A stretch of DNA of 25,034 bases from an uncultured Clostridia bacterium (GCA_946408865.1 CAMJTZ010000007.1:1-25034), one strand, 5' to 3'; positions 1 through 8,329 are shown, numbered from the stretch's first letter. Notes: generated by a model from the sequence alone, not told the origin. Numbers and translations: made by a program.

Positions 1-1325
1 CCCGGGAAGAAACCGTGAATCACCACCGGCAGCAGGTATCCCGCTGTCAGCAGCGCTGAAATCAGCAGGATCACCGGTCCCAGCCAGCTGATCACCGGGA
101 TGGCGCTGTCCAGGGAACCGATGGCCAGGTACCACTTGCTCATAAATCCGCACATGGGCGGGATACCGATCAGCGCCAGGGAGCAGAGAGTGAAGCACCA
201 CAGGACAACGGGCATTTCCTTCCCGATTCCCGTCAGCTCGTCCACATTCTTCCGGCCGGTTTTGTAAATAATCGCGCCGGCGCACAGGAAGAGCCCGTCC
301 TTGGCGATGCTGTGGCACAGGACATGCAGGAAGGAACCGGTCAGGGCCTGTGTGTTCATCAGCAGCAGTCCGAAAAGGATATAGCTGACCTGGCTGACCG
401 TGGAATACGCCAGCCGTTTTTTCAGCAGTTTTTCCTGGAAGGCCATGGCGGATCCCATCAGGATGGTCAGCAGGGTAATGGAAAGCAGTACCGTCTGCAC
501 CCAGGTTCCGGACAGGAATCCGGTCCCGAACTGGTAGTACACCACCCGGATAATCGCGATGACGCCGGCCTTGGTAATCACACCGGACAGGATGGCCGAC
601 GCAGGGGCAGGCGCTTCAGGATGCGCCGCCGGCAGCCAGGCGTGCAGCGGATAGATACCGGCTTTCGCGCCGAATCCAAGGATCACCGCGAAGGCCACTC
701 CCAGCAGCAGGCCCTCATGCCCTTCCGTCATCGCCGGATCCAGCACGCCGCCGGGGATAAAGTTCAAGGTCGTCCCGTACTTCAGCAGGAACGGGATGCC
801 CAGCAGTCCGGCGAAAGCTCCGGCAAAGGAATACAGCAGGTATTTGATGCCCGCCCGGATCGCGTCCTTTGTCTGGCTGTGCAGCACCATGGGCAGGGAC
901 AGCAGCGTCATCCACTCAAAGAACAGGTACATCGTAATGTAGTTACCGGCCATGGCAACACCCAGCATGGCGCCTTCGCTCATCAGGAAGAAGCAGTCAT
1001 ACCGGCTCCTGTGGCCTTCGTGCTTCATGTACTCCCGGGAGAAAATCCCGCTCAGCAGCCACATCACGGCAATCAGCAACGCGAACACCCGGGTCACATC
1101 ATCCACCGCCAGCCGCAGTTCCATCTCCGGGGCAATCGTCAGCAGCGCAAGGGCGGAACCCTCCGTGAAAATCTGCCAGGCGGTCACCCCCAGCGTGCCG
1201 GCCAGCGCCGCCAGCACCAGCACGCGCCGGGTTTCATCCTTTTTGAACGCGGGAACCAGTCCCGCGATGATTCCGCAGATCGTCGGAAGCAGGATCGGAA
1301 GCAGCAACATTGCAGATGATCTCAT
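1..1325 (-). CDS. Second MrpD-like (NuoL/M/N family) antiporter subunit, 3' end cut by window
   Basis: Integral membrane proton-translocating subunit of the NuoL/MrpA/MrpD family, read by translating the minus strand. 441 codons are visible and the C-terminus lies off the left edge. The start ATG at 1325 is 7 nt after a GAGGTG Shine-Dalgarno that overlaps the mrpD stop. The charged residues typical of the family are present: Glu137 in FFEWMT, Lys221 in GAKAGIYPLHAWLP, His235 and Lys252 in GVITKAG, plus a later Lys in FMSKWYLA. It follows mrpD by 11 nt, so the operon has two D-type subunits, as in Mbx/Mrp-linked respiratory complexes. It is clearly distinct in sequence from the neighbouring mrpD. 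It could equally be named an MbxH'-like, HyfB/HycC-like or MnhD-family protein; the family is secure, the exact subunit name is not. Confidence 0.88.
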   Translation of the reverse strand, partial: MRSSAMLLLPILLPTICGIIAGLVPAFKKDETRRVLVLAALAGTLGVTAWQIFTEGSALALLTIAPEMELRLAVDDVTRVFALLIAVMWLLSGIFSREYMKHEGHRSRYDCFFLMSEGAMLGVAMAGNYITMYLFFEWMTLLSLPMVLHSQTKDAIRAGIKYLLYSFAGAFAGLLGIPFLLKYGTTLNFIPGGVLDPAMTEGHEGLLLGVAFAVILGFGAKAGIYPLHAWLPAAHPEAPAPASAILSGVITKAGVIAIIRVVYYQFGTGFLSGTWVQTVLLSITLLTILMGSAMAFQEKLLKKRLAYSTVSQVSYILFGLLLMNTQALTGSFLHVLCHSIAKDGLFLCAGAIIYKTGRKNVDELTGIGKEMPVVLWCFTLCSLALIGIPPMCGFMSKWYLAIGSLDSAIPVISWLGPVILLISALLTAGYLLPVVIHGFFP

Positions 1326-1336
1326 CGTTCTTCACC

Positions 1337-2833
1337 TCATGCCAGAGTATTCAGGCCGGCGCTGATAATTTCTGCGATCCGGCTGAAGAAAAAGCCAAGT
1401 CCGAACTGGAGGACCAGGAAAACGGCGATAGCCGCGGCGGCCAGGACGGAACCGCGGCCGGCGGCCTGTCCTGTTTTCGTATCCGGCTCCCGGTCAAGCA
1501 GGATCTGGATCGCCGGGAGGTAGTAAAGGGCGTTCAGCACGGTACTGACAACCACCGCCGCCAGTGCCACAATGCCCTTCCATCCGGCGGCGCCGATGGC
1601 CGCCTTGCACAGGAAATACTTTGTGGCAAATCCCGCAAACAGCGGAATGCCGATCATGGAAAGGGCCCCTGCCGCGAAGGCAATCCCCAGCAGCGGCCTC
1701 CGCCGGCCCATTCCCCGCAGCTGGTCGAACCGGTGGCCCCCCGCTTCGGAGGCCATGTTCCCCGCCGCGCAGAAGAGCATGGGTTTGGTCACGGCGTGCG
1801 CCAGGATCTGGATGCAGGCACAGATCATGCCGGTTTCCGTTCCCAGCCCGATCCCGGCGAAGATATACCCGATCTGCGCAATGGAGGAGTAGGCCAGCAT
1901 CCGCTTGATATCCTTCTCCCGCAGCGCGTACAGGGATCCGGCGATGATGGCGCCGGTTCCCAGTCCGAACAGGACGTTCAGCACGCCCTCCGCCGCCACG
2001 ACCTCCAGTCCGATCATCCGGTAGATGATCTTGATCAGCAGGATGATATATCCCTTCAGCACCAGGCCGGAAAGGATCCCGCTGGAGGCGGTTGTGGCGC
2101 TGGCATGCGCGTCCGGAAGCCAGGAGCTGAAGGGCCACAGGGCGCTTTTCAGCGCGAGCCCCACCGCGAACAGGCCCAGGGTAATGGTCAGCGGGAAAGC
2201 GTATTCCCCGGTGGCGGCCAGGTTCCGGACCGCCGCGCCGATGGGCTCCATCAGCAGGTGCCCTGTAATATTGTACAGGATCACCACACCGATCAGGAAC
2301 AGGCCGGATCCCAGCAGGCTCATGATCAGGTAGCGTATAGACGCGGAAAGCGCCATTCCGCTCCGGTAGCGCAGCATCACCAGCGCGCAGGAGGTCAGGG
2401 TGTTGATTTCCACAAACACATACGCGGTGAACAGGTCGTTCGTAAAGGTCAGCGCCAGCAGGGACGTTGTCATCAGGCAGATCACGGCGGAGTACAGCTT
2501 CGTCTTGTCTGGTTCCACATCCTCACAGATGTTCTGCATTCCGCCTGCCAGGATCACTGTCGTCACCAGGGAGAACATCAGCGCCATCAGCGCTTCCAGC
2601 GGGCCGATCCGGATCTCATTTCCCCAGGGGGCCGGAAAATGCCCCATCAGGTAGACATAGCTCTCCCCTGTGCGGATGGTGAACAGCAGCACCGCCGTCA
2701 TCATCCCCGCGATCACCGCGTTCAGCAGAACGGCAAATGCCCTCGCCGCCCGGGGCCGCAGCACCACACAGGTCACCCCGCCGGCCAGGCACATCATAAT
2801 GGCCGCGAACGGAAAATTCTGTACCAGCGTCAT
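1337..2833 (-). CDS. mrpD: Na+/H+ antiporter subunit D (MrpD/MnhD)
   Basis: Membrane antiporter subunit of 498 aa, the usual MrpD length, with many hydrophobic segments across its length. Key residues of the proton_antipo_M domain are visible: Glu142 in VFVEINTL, Lys229 in LALKSALWPF, His243 in PDAHASAT, Lys260 in LVLKGYI, His346 in LAHAVTK and Lys405 in FATKYF. In the family these form the membrane-embedded proton path coupling H+ to cation movement or to an attached redox module. The ATG at 2833 overlaps the mrpC stop by 4 nt (ATGA) and has GGAGG 7 nt upstream, so it is probably translationally coupled. Family assignment is secure; whether it acts in a stand-alone Mrp antiporter or a larger complex cannot be told from this gene. 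Confidence 0.95.
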   Translation of the reverse strand: MTLVQNFPFAAIMMCLAGGVTCVVLRPRAARAFAVLLNAVIAGMMTAVLLFTIRTGESYVYLMGHFPAPWGNEIRIGPLEALMALMFSLVTTVILAGGMQNICEDVEPDKTKLYSAVICLMTTSLLALTFTNDLFTAYVFVEINTLTSCALVMLRYRSGMALSASIRYLIMSLLGSGLFLIGVVILYNITGHLLMEPIGAAVRNLAATGEYAFPLTITLGLFAVGLALKSALWPFSSWLPDAHASATTASSGILSGLVLKGYIILLIKIIYRMIGLEVVAAEGVLNVLFGLGTGAIIAGSLYALREKDIKRMLAYSSIAQIGYIFAGIGLGTETGMICACIQILAHAVTKPMLFCAAGNMASEAGGHRFDQLRGMGRRRPLLGIAFAAGALSMIGIPLFAGFATKYFLCKAAIGAAGWKGIVALAAVVVSTVLNALYYLPAIQILLDREPDTKTGQAAGRGSVLAAAAIAVFLVLQFGLGFFFSRIAEIISAGLNTLA

Positions 2834-3210
2834 TTTTCATCCTCCGTCCGGGCTTTCGCGATAATCTCATCCAGTTCCAGCGTGTGGTACCGCAGGTACA
2901 GCCGCACCGTCAGGGCCAGCAGCACCGCGGTGACACTGACCGAAACCACGATTCCCGTCAGCACCAGGCCCGCCGGGATCGGATTGATGTAATTGGAAAC
3001 AGATACTTCCCCTCCCTGGATGATGGGGCTGATCCGGTCCTCGATATAGCCGTTGGAGGCCAGGAACAGGAAAATCCCGCTGTCCATGAAGTTGAATCCG
3101 ATAATTTTCTTCACCAGGTTCCGGTTCAGGAACAGCATCGTAAACCCGATTCCGAAAATAATCACGGCTGCCACCATGAAATTATTGAAACGGAGGTTAT
3201 TTCCCACCAC
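2830..3210 (-). CDS. mrpC: Na+/H+ antiporter subunit C (MrpC/MnhC, NuoK-like)
   Basis: Small NuoK-like membrane subunit of about 126 aa with three hydrophobic segments and the family-typical stretch NLVKKIIGFNFMDSG near residue 32. The same frame stays open up to an ATG at 3270, but that start would lie 73 nt inside mrpB. I chose GTG at 3210, with a second GTG at 3207 possible, because a GGGGGG-rich Shine-Dalgarno sits about 7 nt upstream and the protein then has the normal MrpC length. It overlaps the end of mrpB by 14 nt and mrpD by 4 nt. MrpC packs between the D/A-type antiporter subunits and the small EFG subunits in known Mrp and Mbh structures. Confidence 0.88.
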   Translation of the reverse strand: MVGNNLRFNNFMVAAVIIFGIGFTMLFLNRNLVKKIIGFNFMDSGIFLFLASNGYIEDRISPIIQGGEVSVSNYINPIPAGLVLTGIVVSVSVTAVLLALTVRLYLRYHTLELDEIIAKARTEDEK

Positions 3211-3994
3211 TGCCGATCCCCCCTTTGCTGAACAGCGCGTAAAACGCGTACATGGTACAGGCCACCACAACCCCGACGCAGATATTCAGCGGAAGGATCA
3301 TTCCGCCGGAGAGAATCCTTCCGGGTTCTCCCAGGGGAATAATGCTTTCTATTCCGTTTGCGCCGGTGTAGAAGGAATAGGTTTTCAGCAGCGTGTAGAC
3401 CAGCAGTGCCGACCAGACAAGCCAGCTCCAGGTTTTCCGGTTCAGGGTTCGCTCCAGCTTCTCCGGTCCATATGCCATGGCGAACAGGATCAGCGCCGCG
3501 CCGATAATGGCGCCGCCGGAAAAGCCGCCGCCGGCGGACAGATGTCCGTTCAGGACGATGCAGACGCCGAAAAGCAGCCCCGCCGGCAGCAGGATCATGG
3601 CCGTTCCCCGCAGGATGCTGTCCTTCTTTCCGTGCAGGGGTTCCGCCTGCAGTTCCGGGATCAGGAGCCTTCCGTCTTTGGGATCCTTGTCCGCCCGCAG
3701 CAGGATCAGCACGATGCAGGCTGCCGTGAACAGGACGTTGGATTCGCCGAGAGTGTCAAAGGCCCGGTAGTCCAGGATCATGTCCGCCACCGTGTTCACC
3801 GCGCCGCCTTCGCTGGTTCCGCTTTCCACATACCGTTTGTAAACTTCGTTTTCCGCCGGGTTTTCCCCGCCGCCGAACTGGGGCATCCAGGATACCACAA
3901 TCAGCAGCATCGTAATCAGCGTCAGGCATACCGCCACCGACATGATCCGGTAGGCGGTGCGAAGGGTACGCTGTCCGTCATGTTTCTGTTTCAT
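3197..3994 (-). CDS. mrpB: MrpA C-terminal (MbhE-like) segment fused to MrpB/MnhB
   Basis: A 265-aa membrane protein combining two parts that are separate subunits in Mbh complexes. The N-terminal ~110 residues have one membrane segment and then the motif VNTVADMILDYRAFDTLGE, typical of the MrpA tail/MbhE. The remainder is a MnhB domain starting at KDSILRGTAM, with the diagnostic HLSAGGGFSGGAI and four hydrophobic segments. ATG at 3994 overlaps the preceding DUF4040 stop by 17 nt. The arrangement fits a MrpA split into an antiporter body (the D-like gene at 1-1325), a DUF4040 piece and this tail, rather than one long MrpA. Family assignment is confident; the symbol mrpB covers only its C-terminal half. 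Confidence 0.88.
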   Translation of the reverse strand: MKQKHDGQRTLRTAYRIMSVAVCLTLITMLLIVVSWMPQFGGGENPAENEVYKRYVESGTSEGGAVNTVADMILDYRAFDTLGESNVLFTAACIVLILLRADKDPKDGRLLIPELQAEPLHGKKDSILRGTAMILLPAGLLFGVCIVLNGHLSAGGGFSGGAIIGAALILFAMAYGPEKLERTLNRKTWSWLVWSALLVYTLLKTYSFYTGANGIESIIPLGEPGRILSGGMILPLNICVGVVVACTMYAFYALFSKGGIGSGGK

Positions 3995-4247
3995 TCTTCT
4001 TTGCCCCCTTCGCCCCGATCAGGCCGATCCTGCGAAACGCGAAGAAAAACAGCACGCCCGTCACACCGGTGCCCACCGCTGCCTCCGTGACCGCCAGGTC
4101 CGGTGATTCAATGATCAGCCAGATCACTGCCATCACCGTACTGAATCCAAGCTGGACCAGCACTGCCGCCACCGGATCCTTTATGATGGCCACTGCCAGC
4201 GCGCAGATCACCAGAACCCCCAGCAACAATCCAACCGCAACCGTCAT
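3978..4247 (-). CDS. DUF4040 / MbhD-like subunit (MrpA C-terminal domain piece)
   Basis: An 89-aa, three-helix membrane protein. The motif IKDPVAAVLVQLGFST followed by ESPDLAVTEAAVGTGVTG is the hallmark of DUF4040, which corresponds to part of the MrpA C-terminal region and to MbhD in archaeal membrane-bound hydrogenase. The frame extends upstream to 4385, but that extension is hydrophilic, Arg/Asp-rich and antisense in character, so I start at ATG 4247. This ATG overlaps the mrpG stop as ATGA. A separate DUF4040 gene is typical of Mbh/Mbx/Group-type clusters rather than of the seven-gene Bacillus mrp operon with full-length MrpA. Confidence 0.88.
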   Translation of the reverse strand: MTVAVGLLLGVLVICALAVAIIKDPVAAVLVQLGFSTVMAVIWLIIESPDLAVTEAAVGTGVTGVLFFFAFRRIGLIGAKGAKKNETET

Positions 4248-4567
4248 TTTTTCCGCTTCTCCTCTTTCTTCTCCGGTTCTTTCCCCGCGAGCATCCCCGC
4301 GATCAGGTGGGAACAGGCCGGCCCCGCGACCCACATCATCAGGAGAATGATCCCCAGCTTCAGCAAAAGGCCTGCGGAGAAACACAGTACCGCCAGTCCG
4401 GCAAAAACCAGCAGGATTCCCAGCGTATCCCCCAGGGCAGCGGAGTGCATCCGCGTCGCCGCGTCCGGAAAACGGAAGTTCCCGATCACAGACGAAACAA
4501 AAACGAACAGCCCGCCCAGCATCAGGATTCCGCCAATCGCCAGCCTTACTCCTTCCGCAAACGTCAT
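4244..4567 (-). CDS. mrpG: Na+/H+ antiporter subunit G (MrpG/MnhG)
   Basis: A 107-aa membrane protein with three hydrophobic segments and a charged Lys/Glu-rich tail. The family motif is clear near residues 25-46: GNFRFPDAATRMHSAALGDTLG, and the later GPACSHLIAG matches the end of the conserved core. The frame is open further upstream to 4777, but the extra residues are Cys/Pro/Gly-rich noise over mrpF. ATG 4567 overlaps the mrpF stop by 4 nt and follows an AGGAGAAAGGA stretch. MrpE, F and G together make the peripheral cation-handling part of Mrp/Mbh-type complexes. Confidence 0.92.
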   Translation of the reverse strand: MTFAEGVRLAIGGILMLGGLFVFVSSVIGNFRFPDAATRMHSAALGDTLGILLVFAGLAVLCFSAGLLLKLGIILLMMWVAGPACSHLIAGMLAGKEPEKKEEKRKK

Positions 4568-4848
4568 CTGTCCTTTCTCCTTTCCGTCACAATCCGGACA
4601 AACACCGCCGCCGCCAGGAAACTGAACATGGCAAAAATCAGCGCCACATCCGTGAAGGCATGCTCTCCCGTACGGGCAGCAACAATGCAGATCAGGCAGA
4701 TCACCTGGGTTCCGGTCATATTCGCGGCAATCAGCCGGTCCGCGTGGGTAGGCCCGATGATCGCCCGGATCAGGCATCCCAGCACGCCCGCTGACAGCAC
4801 CACCATGCTGATGGTCAGCAGCGTCTGTACCGCCACGTCATACTTCAT
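4564..4848 (-). CDS. mrpF: Na+/H+ antiporter subunit F (MrpF/MnhF)
   Basis: A 94-aa three-helix membrane subunit. GPTHADRLIAANMTG around residue 32 and FTDVALIFAMFSFL near residue 67 match the MrpF signature (GPT..DR then DIAL...L.F). An in-frame ATG exists at 4890, but ATG 4848 is preceded by a strong AGGAGG five to six nt upstream and gives the normal family length, so it is preferred. It overlaps the end of mrpE by 11 nt and mrpG by 4 nt. Confidence 0.92.
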   Translation of the reverse strand: MKYDVAVQTLLTISMVVLSAGVLGCLIRAIIGPTHADRLIAANMTGTQVICLICIVAARTGEHAFTDVALIFAMFSFLAAAVFVRIVTERRKDR

Positions 4849-5314
4849 GGGATCCCTCCTGCTTTTCCAAGGATTGCAGCCGCCGGACAAAACAGCTCTG
4901 CTCCAGTCCTTCCGACATTGACCGGTCCAGGCAGTGTACGGTGAACAGGGGACCGTCCTGTTCCGCGGTGATGGTCCCGGGGGTCAGCGTAATGCTGTCC
5001 GCCAGGACAACCCGCGCCGCTGTCGTCCGCAGGGGCGCGGAAAATTGTTTCAGGCACGGATCGGGTTTTGCTTTCCGGTAAACCATGCGGATCACCGCGA
5101 AATTTGCCCGGATGATTTCCCGCAGCAGCGTCATTCCGTAACACAGTACGCCGGGAAACTTCCAGATCACCGCCCATTCCTTCTGCCGGGTCTGCCCCGT
5201 CAGTTTCCTGGCTGCGAAAGTCACCGCCGCGGAAACCGCAATCCCGAACCCGGCGATTTCCCAGGTGATTCTCCCGTTCAGTATCATCCACAGCAGCAGG
5301 CAAAGAACAAACAT
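4838..5314 (-). CDS. mrpE: Na+/H+ antiporter subunit E (MrpE/MnhE)
   Basis: First gene of the antiporter operon, 158 aa. Two N-terminal hydrophobic segments are followed by a soluble domain. WKFPGVLCYGMTLLREIIRANF (residues about 51-72) and the beta-rich LADSITLTPGTIT region are typical of MrpE. ATG 5314 follows a GA-rich GGAGGAAGAGGAA run. The leader is about 30 nt from the predicted start site of the promoter at 5353-5381. MrpE lacks catalytic charge pairs and is thought to help assemble the cation site with F and G. Confidence 0.92.
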   Translation of the reverse strand: MFVLCLLLWMILNGRITWEIAGFGIAVSAAVTFAARKLTGQTRQKEWAVIWKFPGVLCYGMTLLREIIRANFAVIRMVYRKAKPDPCLKQFSAPLRTTAARVVLADSITLTPGTITAEQDGPLFTVHCLDRSMSEGLEQSCFVRRLQSLEKQEGSHEV

Positions 5315-5352
5315 TTCCTCTTCCTCCCCGATCCCGGTTCATTTCCTTCGTA

Positions 5353-5381
5353 AGTGTATCCCCAAACGCGGTAAAATGCAA
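5353..5381 (-). promoter_or_regulatory. SigmaA-type promoter of the mrp operon
   Basis: On the minus strand TTGCAT (5376-5381) is separated by exactly 17 bp from TACACT (5353-5358). It lies 39 nt upstream of the mrpE ATG and just downstream of the terminator of the preceding gene. No operator or riboswitch-like structure is visible in the short leader. Confidence 0.7.
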
Positions 5382-5416
5382 TGAACCCGGGATCAAAAAA
5401 GCAGCTTCCGGACAGT

Positions 5417-5445
5417 AAAAAAGAAGGAGCCGCGCAGGCTCCTTC
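5417..5445 (-). terminator. Intrinsic terminator after the LRR gene
   Basis: A 9-bp perfect stem (GAAGGAGCC / GGCTCCTTC, 5423-5431 and 5437-5445) with a 5-nt loop is followed on the minus strand by six Ts (5417-5422). It begins 26 nt past the stop of the 5472-7463 gene and insulates the mrp operon. Confidence 0.93.
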
Positions 5446-5471
5446 CGGCAGGTCTTATGTCATTGGCGGAA

Positions 5472-7463
5472 TCAGAAATCCTCCTGGTCCGCGGGCACGG
5501 ATCCGTCCATATACACGATGGAATATCCGTTCTCCCGGCACCATTCCTCCGCCTTGCTTTCCTTCTCCACCCAGACTTTCATGTCCAGGCTGCAGTCCAT
5601 GAAGATCAGGGATTCGATTCTTTCGACGGTTTCAGGAATGACCACGTTGGTCAGATTGGTGCAGCCCTGGAAGGCTTTCTTGCCGATCCGGGTCGTTCCG
5701 CTCGGCACGGCGATGCCCTCCAGTCCGGTACAGTTCAGGAAGGCCTGCTCACCGATGGACTGCAGGCTTGCCGGCATCACGATTTCCTTCAGGGTCCGGC
5801 AGTCCTGGAAGGCGTTGTTGCTGATCCGGGTCACTTTGGCCGGAATCTCCAGCATTTCCAGAGAGGTGCAGCCGACAAACACCATATCGGAAACCGCCAG
5901 CAGCGTCTCGGGCAGTTCCAGCGTCCGCAGGCTGCTGCAGTAACGGAAGGTCATGCTGGGCAGCACGCGCATCCGGGAGGGCAGATGTACCTCCTTCAGG
6001 TTGATGCATCCGTTGAACACCGCGGCGCCCATTTCCGTCACGGAATCGGGGATCCGGATACTTTCCATGGCTTCGCAGTTTTCAAAGGCCCGGCTGCCGA
6101 TTTTCTCCAGCGTGTCCGGCAGTTCCGGCCGGTTCAGCCGGCTGCAGCCGGAGAACGCGTGATCCCCGATGGACTTCAGGGACTGCGGGAAACGGATTTC
6201 ACTCAGCACCGTGCAGAAGTCGAACGCGGCGGTCGGAATCTCGGTCAGGCTGTCCGGCAGGTCAATCTGCGTGAGGAAATAGCAGTATTCAAAGGCGTGG
6301 TCTCCGATCCCGGTCAGGCCTTCTGACAGCCGGATCTCCGACATCTGGCAGTCGTTGAACGCGTAGCTGCCGATCTCGGTCACCGTATCCGGCAGGATGA
6401 TTTTCAGCTTTTCAGCGCTGAGATCCCGCTGCTTTCCGGTGGACTCGAAAGCGCTCATTCCGATGGCCAGCGTGCCTTCCGGCGCACGGTATTCCAGATC
6501 CTCCCGGATCCAGGGATAACAGAGCAGCGTCAGGGTTCTCTTGTCCATCAGCACGCCTTCCCGGATCATCAGGGTGGGATGCTGTTCGCTGAGCACGATC
6601 TGCGCCAGGTTCCTGCAGCCGACAAAGGGATTGCCCTTCACGTCGATCAGGCTGTCCGGAATAATGAACTCCGTCAGCGCCGTGCAGTTGGCGAAGGATT
6701 TGTTCTCAATCGTATGCACGCTCTCCGGGAGTTCGACGCTCAGAATGGATGTGCAGGAATTGAAAGCGCTCTCTCCGATGATTTCCAGACCTTCCGGCAG
6801 GATAATGCTCTCCAGCTCCTGGCATTCCCAGAAAGCGTCCCGCCCGATGATCCGGATATCGTCCGGCACGGTGAAGGAGTTCCCGTGGGATTCCTGCATG
6901 TAGGCAATCAGCTTGCTGTCTTCCTTGCCGATCAGCATTCCGTCGCGGAATTCGAAAAGGTCGGAATCGCCGTCCAGTACGATCTCTTTAAGATTGTCGC
7001 ACCGGGCAAACGGATTGTCCCCGAATTTCCGGATGGTTCCGGGGATCTTGAGTTTCGTCAGTTTCTTGCAGTTGGAAAACGCCTTGGTCCCGATGGATTC
7101 CAGCGACTTCGGGAACCGGATCTGCACAATCCCGTCACAGTTGCTGAAAGCGTTGATCCCGATCGACTTCACGCCTTCCGGAATAATGACCGAATGCAGC
7201 TGTTCCTTTTTGTTGAACGCGCTGTCGCCGATCTCGACGACCTTGTAGCCGTCCATTTCCGCCTCGATGGTCAGGTCGATCGTTTCCTCGTTCTTCAGGC
7301 TGCCCGGAACAGACCACCGGGTGATCCGGACCGTGTTGGCGTCCTCATCGATGATTTCCAGCTCATACGACCCGTATTTCTTGGTTTCGGCGCAGGAACA
7401 GGAAACGGCTGCCAGCAGGACCAGCAGAACCGCCAGTGCGATCCACAGGTGTTTCTTTGTCAT
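5472..7463 (-). CDS. Secreted BspA-type leucine-rich-repeat protein (21 repeats)
   Basis: A 663-aa exported protein of the LRR_5/BspA-like family. A signal peptide (KK then a long Leu/Ala/Val core, residues 1-25) ends in SCSCA|E. The cysteines are near, but not a good match to, a lipobox, so signal peptidase I cleavage is more likely. After a short N-terminal beta domain come about 21 repeats of ~23 residues with consensus L..I.LP..L..IG..AF..C. Two longer inserts (with DGMLIGKEDSKLIAY and EGVLMDKRTLTLLCY) break the solenoid, as is common in this family. No LPXTG, SLH or choline-binding anchor is seen, so the protein is probably released or wall-associated. ATG 7463 has GGAGG 10 nt upstream. 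It is second in an operon 47 nt behind the 7511-8329 gene. BspA-like proteins are often linked to adhesion or host and polymer contact; the ligand is unknown here. Confidence 0.92.
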   Translation of the reverse strand: MTKKHLWIALAVLLVLLAAVSCSCAETKKYGSYELEIIDEDANTVRITRWSVPGSLKNEETIDLTIEAEMDGYKVVEIGDSAFNKKEQLHSVIIPEGVKSIGINAFSNCDGIVQIRFPKSLESIGTKAFSNCKKLTKLKIPGTIRKFGDNPFARCDNLKEIVLDGDSDLFEFRDGMLIGKEDSKLIAYMQESHGNSFTVPDDIRIIGRDAFWECQELESIILPEGLEIIGESAFNSCTSILSVELPESVHTIENKSFANCTALTEFIIPDSLIDVKGNPFVGCRNLAQIVLSEQHPTLMIREGVLMDKRTLTLLCYPWIREDLEYRAPEGTLAIGMSAFESTGKQRDLSAEKLKIILPDTVTEIGSYAFNDCQMSEIRLSEGLTGIGDHAFEYCYFLTQIDLPDSLTEIPTAAFDFCTVLSEIRFPQSLKSIGDHAFSGCSRLNRPELPDTLEKIGSRAFENCEAMESIRIPDSVTEMGAAVFNGCINLKEVHLPSRMRVLPSMTFRYCSSLRTLELPETLLAVSDMVFVGCTSLEMLEIPAKVTRISNNAFQDCRTLKEIVMPASLQSIGEQAFLNCTGLEGIAVPSGTTRIGKKAFQGCTNLTNVVIPETVERIESLIFMDCSLDMKVWVEKESKAEEWCRENGYSIVYMDGSVPADQEDF

Positions 7464-7510
7464 TTCGCCACATCCTCCAGGTTCAGATACCTGTTGTATT
7501 TTTCAGATGA

Positions 7511-8329
7511 TCAGTAATTCAGCACCAGATCCGTTTCCCGGAAGCACACGGTTACAGGAGTGATCTGTCCGTTCTCCATCTCCCGGAACACGATGCCCCG
7601 GACGTTCAGCGTCCCGTTCGCCGGATCCGCCGCGTATTCCCCGTTGTCGAAGGGAATCAGGACCCGGGTGCCGTCCCGGATCGTGAAGGCATTCCCTTCC
7701 GCGTCACGGGGGCCTTCACCGGGGGTTTCCCGGTAAACGGCAATGCAGCATCCGTATTCCGAAACCTCTCGGATCGGCAGGGACCAGTACGGCAGCGTCA
7801 CAAAGCAGGACACGTCAATCAGGCACTCGCGGGCAACGTCCAGGCGAACCACCTGCAGCAGGCCGGTGCAGCCGCCGTTTCCGTCCGCCTCCAGCTTCTG
7901 CTCCGTCACAACCAGGGGCGTCTTGTGGGGGATGGAACCGGCCGGCACCAGGTTTCCTTCCTTCAGCACATACTCCGGAACCACCCAGTACGCTTTGTCA
8001 AATACGGAAAACTTGCTCATTTCCGGATCGTTCGGCAGCGCCGCAAAGCCGATTTCCCCGATATATTCCGGCGCGTTCCCCTGTGCGTCCGCATGACCGC
8101 GCCCCGGCGTATTGGGGCTGCTGCGCACCTGCAGGGTATTCCCGTCCGGACCTTTGAGGTTCATCCGCACGGCAGCATCCCGTGCGAGAATCAGCTCCGG
8201 CGTAATCAGAACCATTTCACTTTCTTCCACCGCGGCTGCCCCGGCGCAGATGCACAGCGTCAGCGCCGCCGCCAGCGCACAGAAGGCTTTCACGGATCCC
8301 CGCCGCAGTGCGGTTCGGTTCTTTCTCAT
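7511..8329 (-). CDS. Exported protein of unknown function, first gene of the LRR operon
   Basis: A 272-aa protein I do not recognise. A basic start (MRKNRTALRRGSVK) and an Ala/Leu core ending near CAGAAAVEES give a convincing signal peptide of about 33 residues. The mature part has no membrane segment. LQVRSSPNTPGRG near residue 66 resembles the start of a bacterial SH3 repeat, but the rest is not obviously SH3. Several cysteines lie in the second half (GGCTG, ARECLIDVSC, YGCC, TVCFRE), so disulfides are possible. ATG 8329 follows GAGGGG. It has its own promoter at 8420-8448 and lies 47 nt upstream of the LRR gene, so the two are probably co-expressed and may act together outside the cell. 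Confidence 0.85.
   Translation of the reverse strand: MRKNRTALRRGSVKAFCALAAALTLCICAGAAAVEESEMVLITPELILARDAAVRMNLKGPDGNTLQVRSSPNTPGRGHADAQGNAPEYIGEIGFAALPNDPEMSKFSVFDKAYWVVPEYVLKEGNLVPAGSIPHKTPLVVTEQKLEADGNGGCTGLLQVVRLDVARECLIDVSCFVTLPYWSLPIREVSEYGCCIAVYRETPGEGPRDAEGNAFTIRDGTRVLIPFDNGEYAADPANGTLNVRGIVFREMENGQITPVTVCFRETDLVLNY

Noticed and set aside
1310..2992. 560-codon plus-strand frame over mrpD
   Set aside because: Antisense shadow of a conserved antiporter subunit; the product is His/Gln/Arg-rich low-complexity with no ribosome site or family features.
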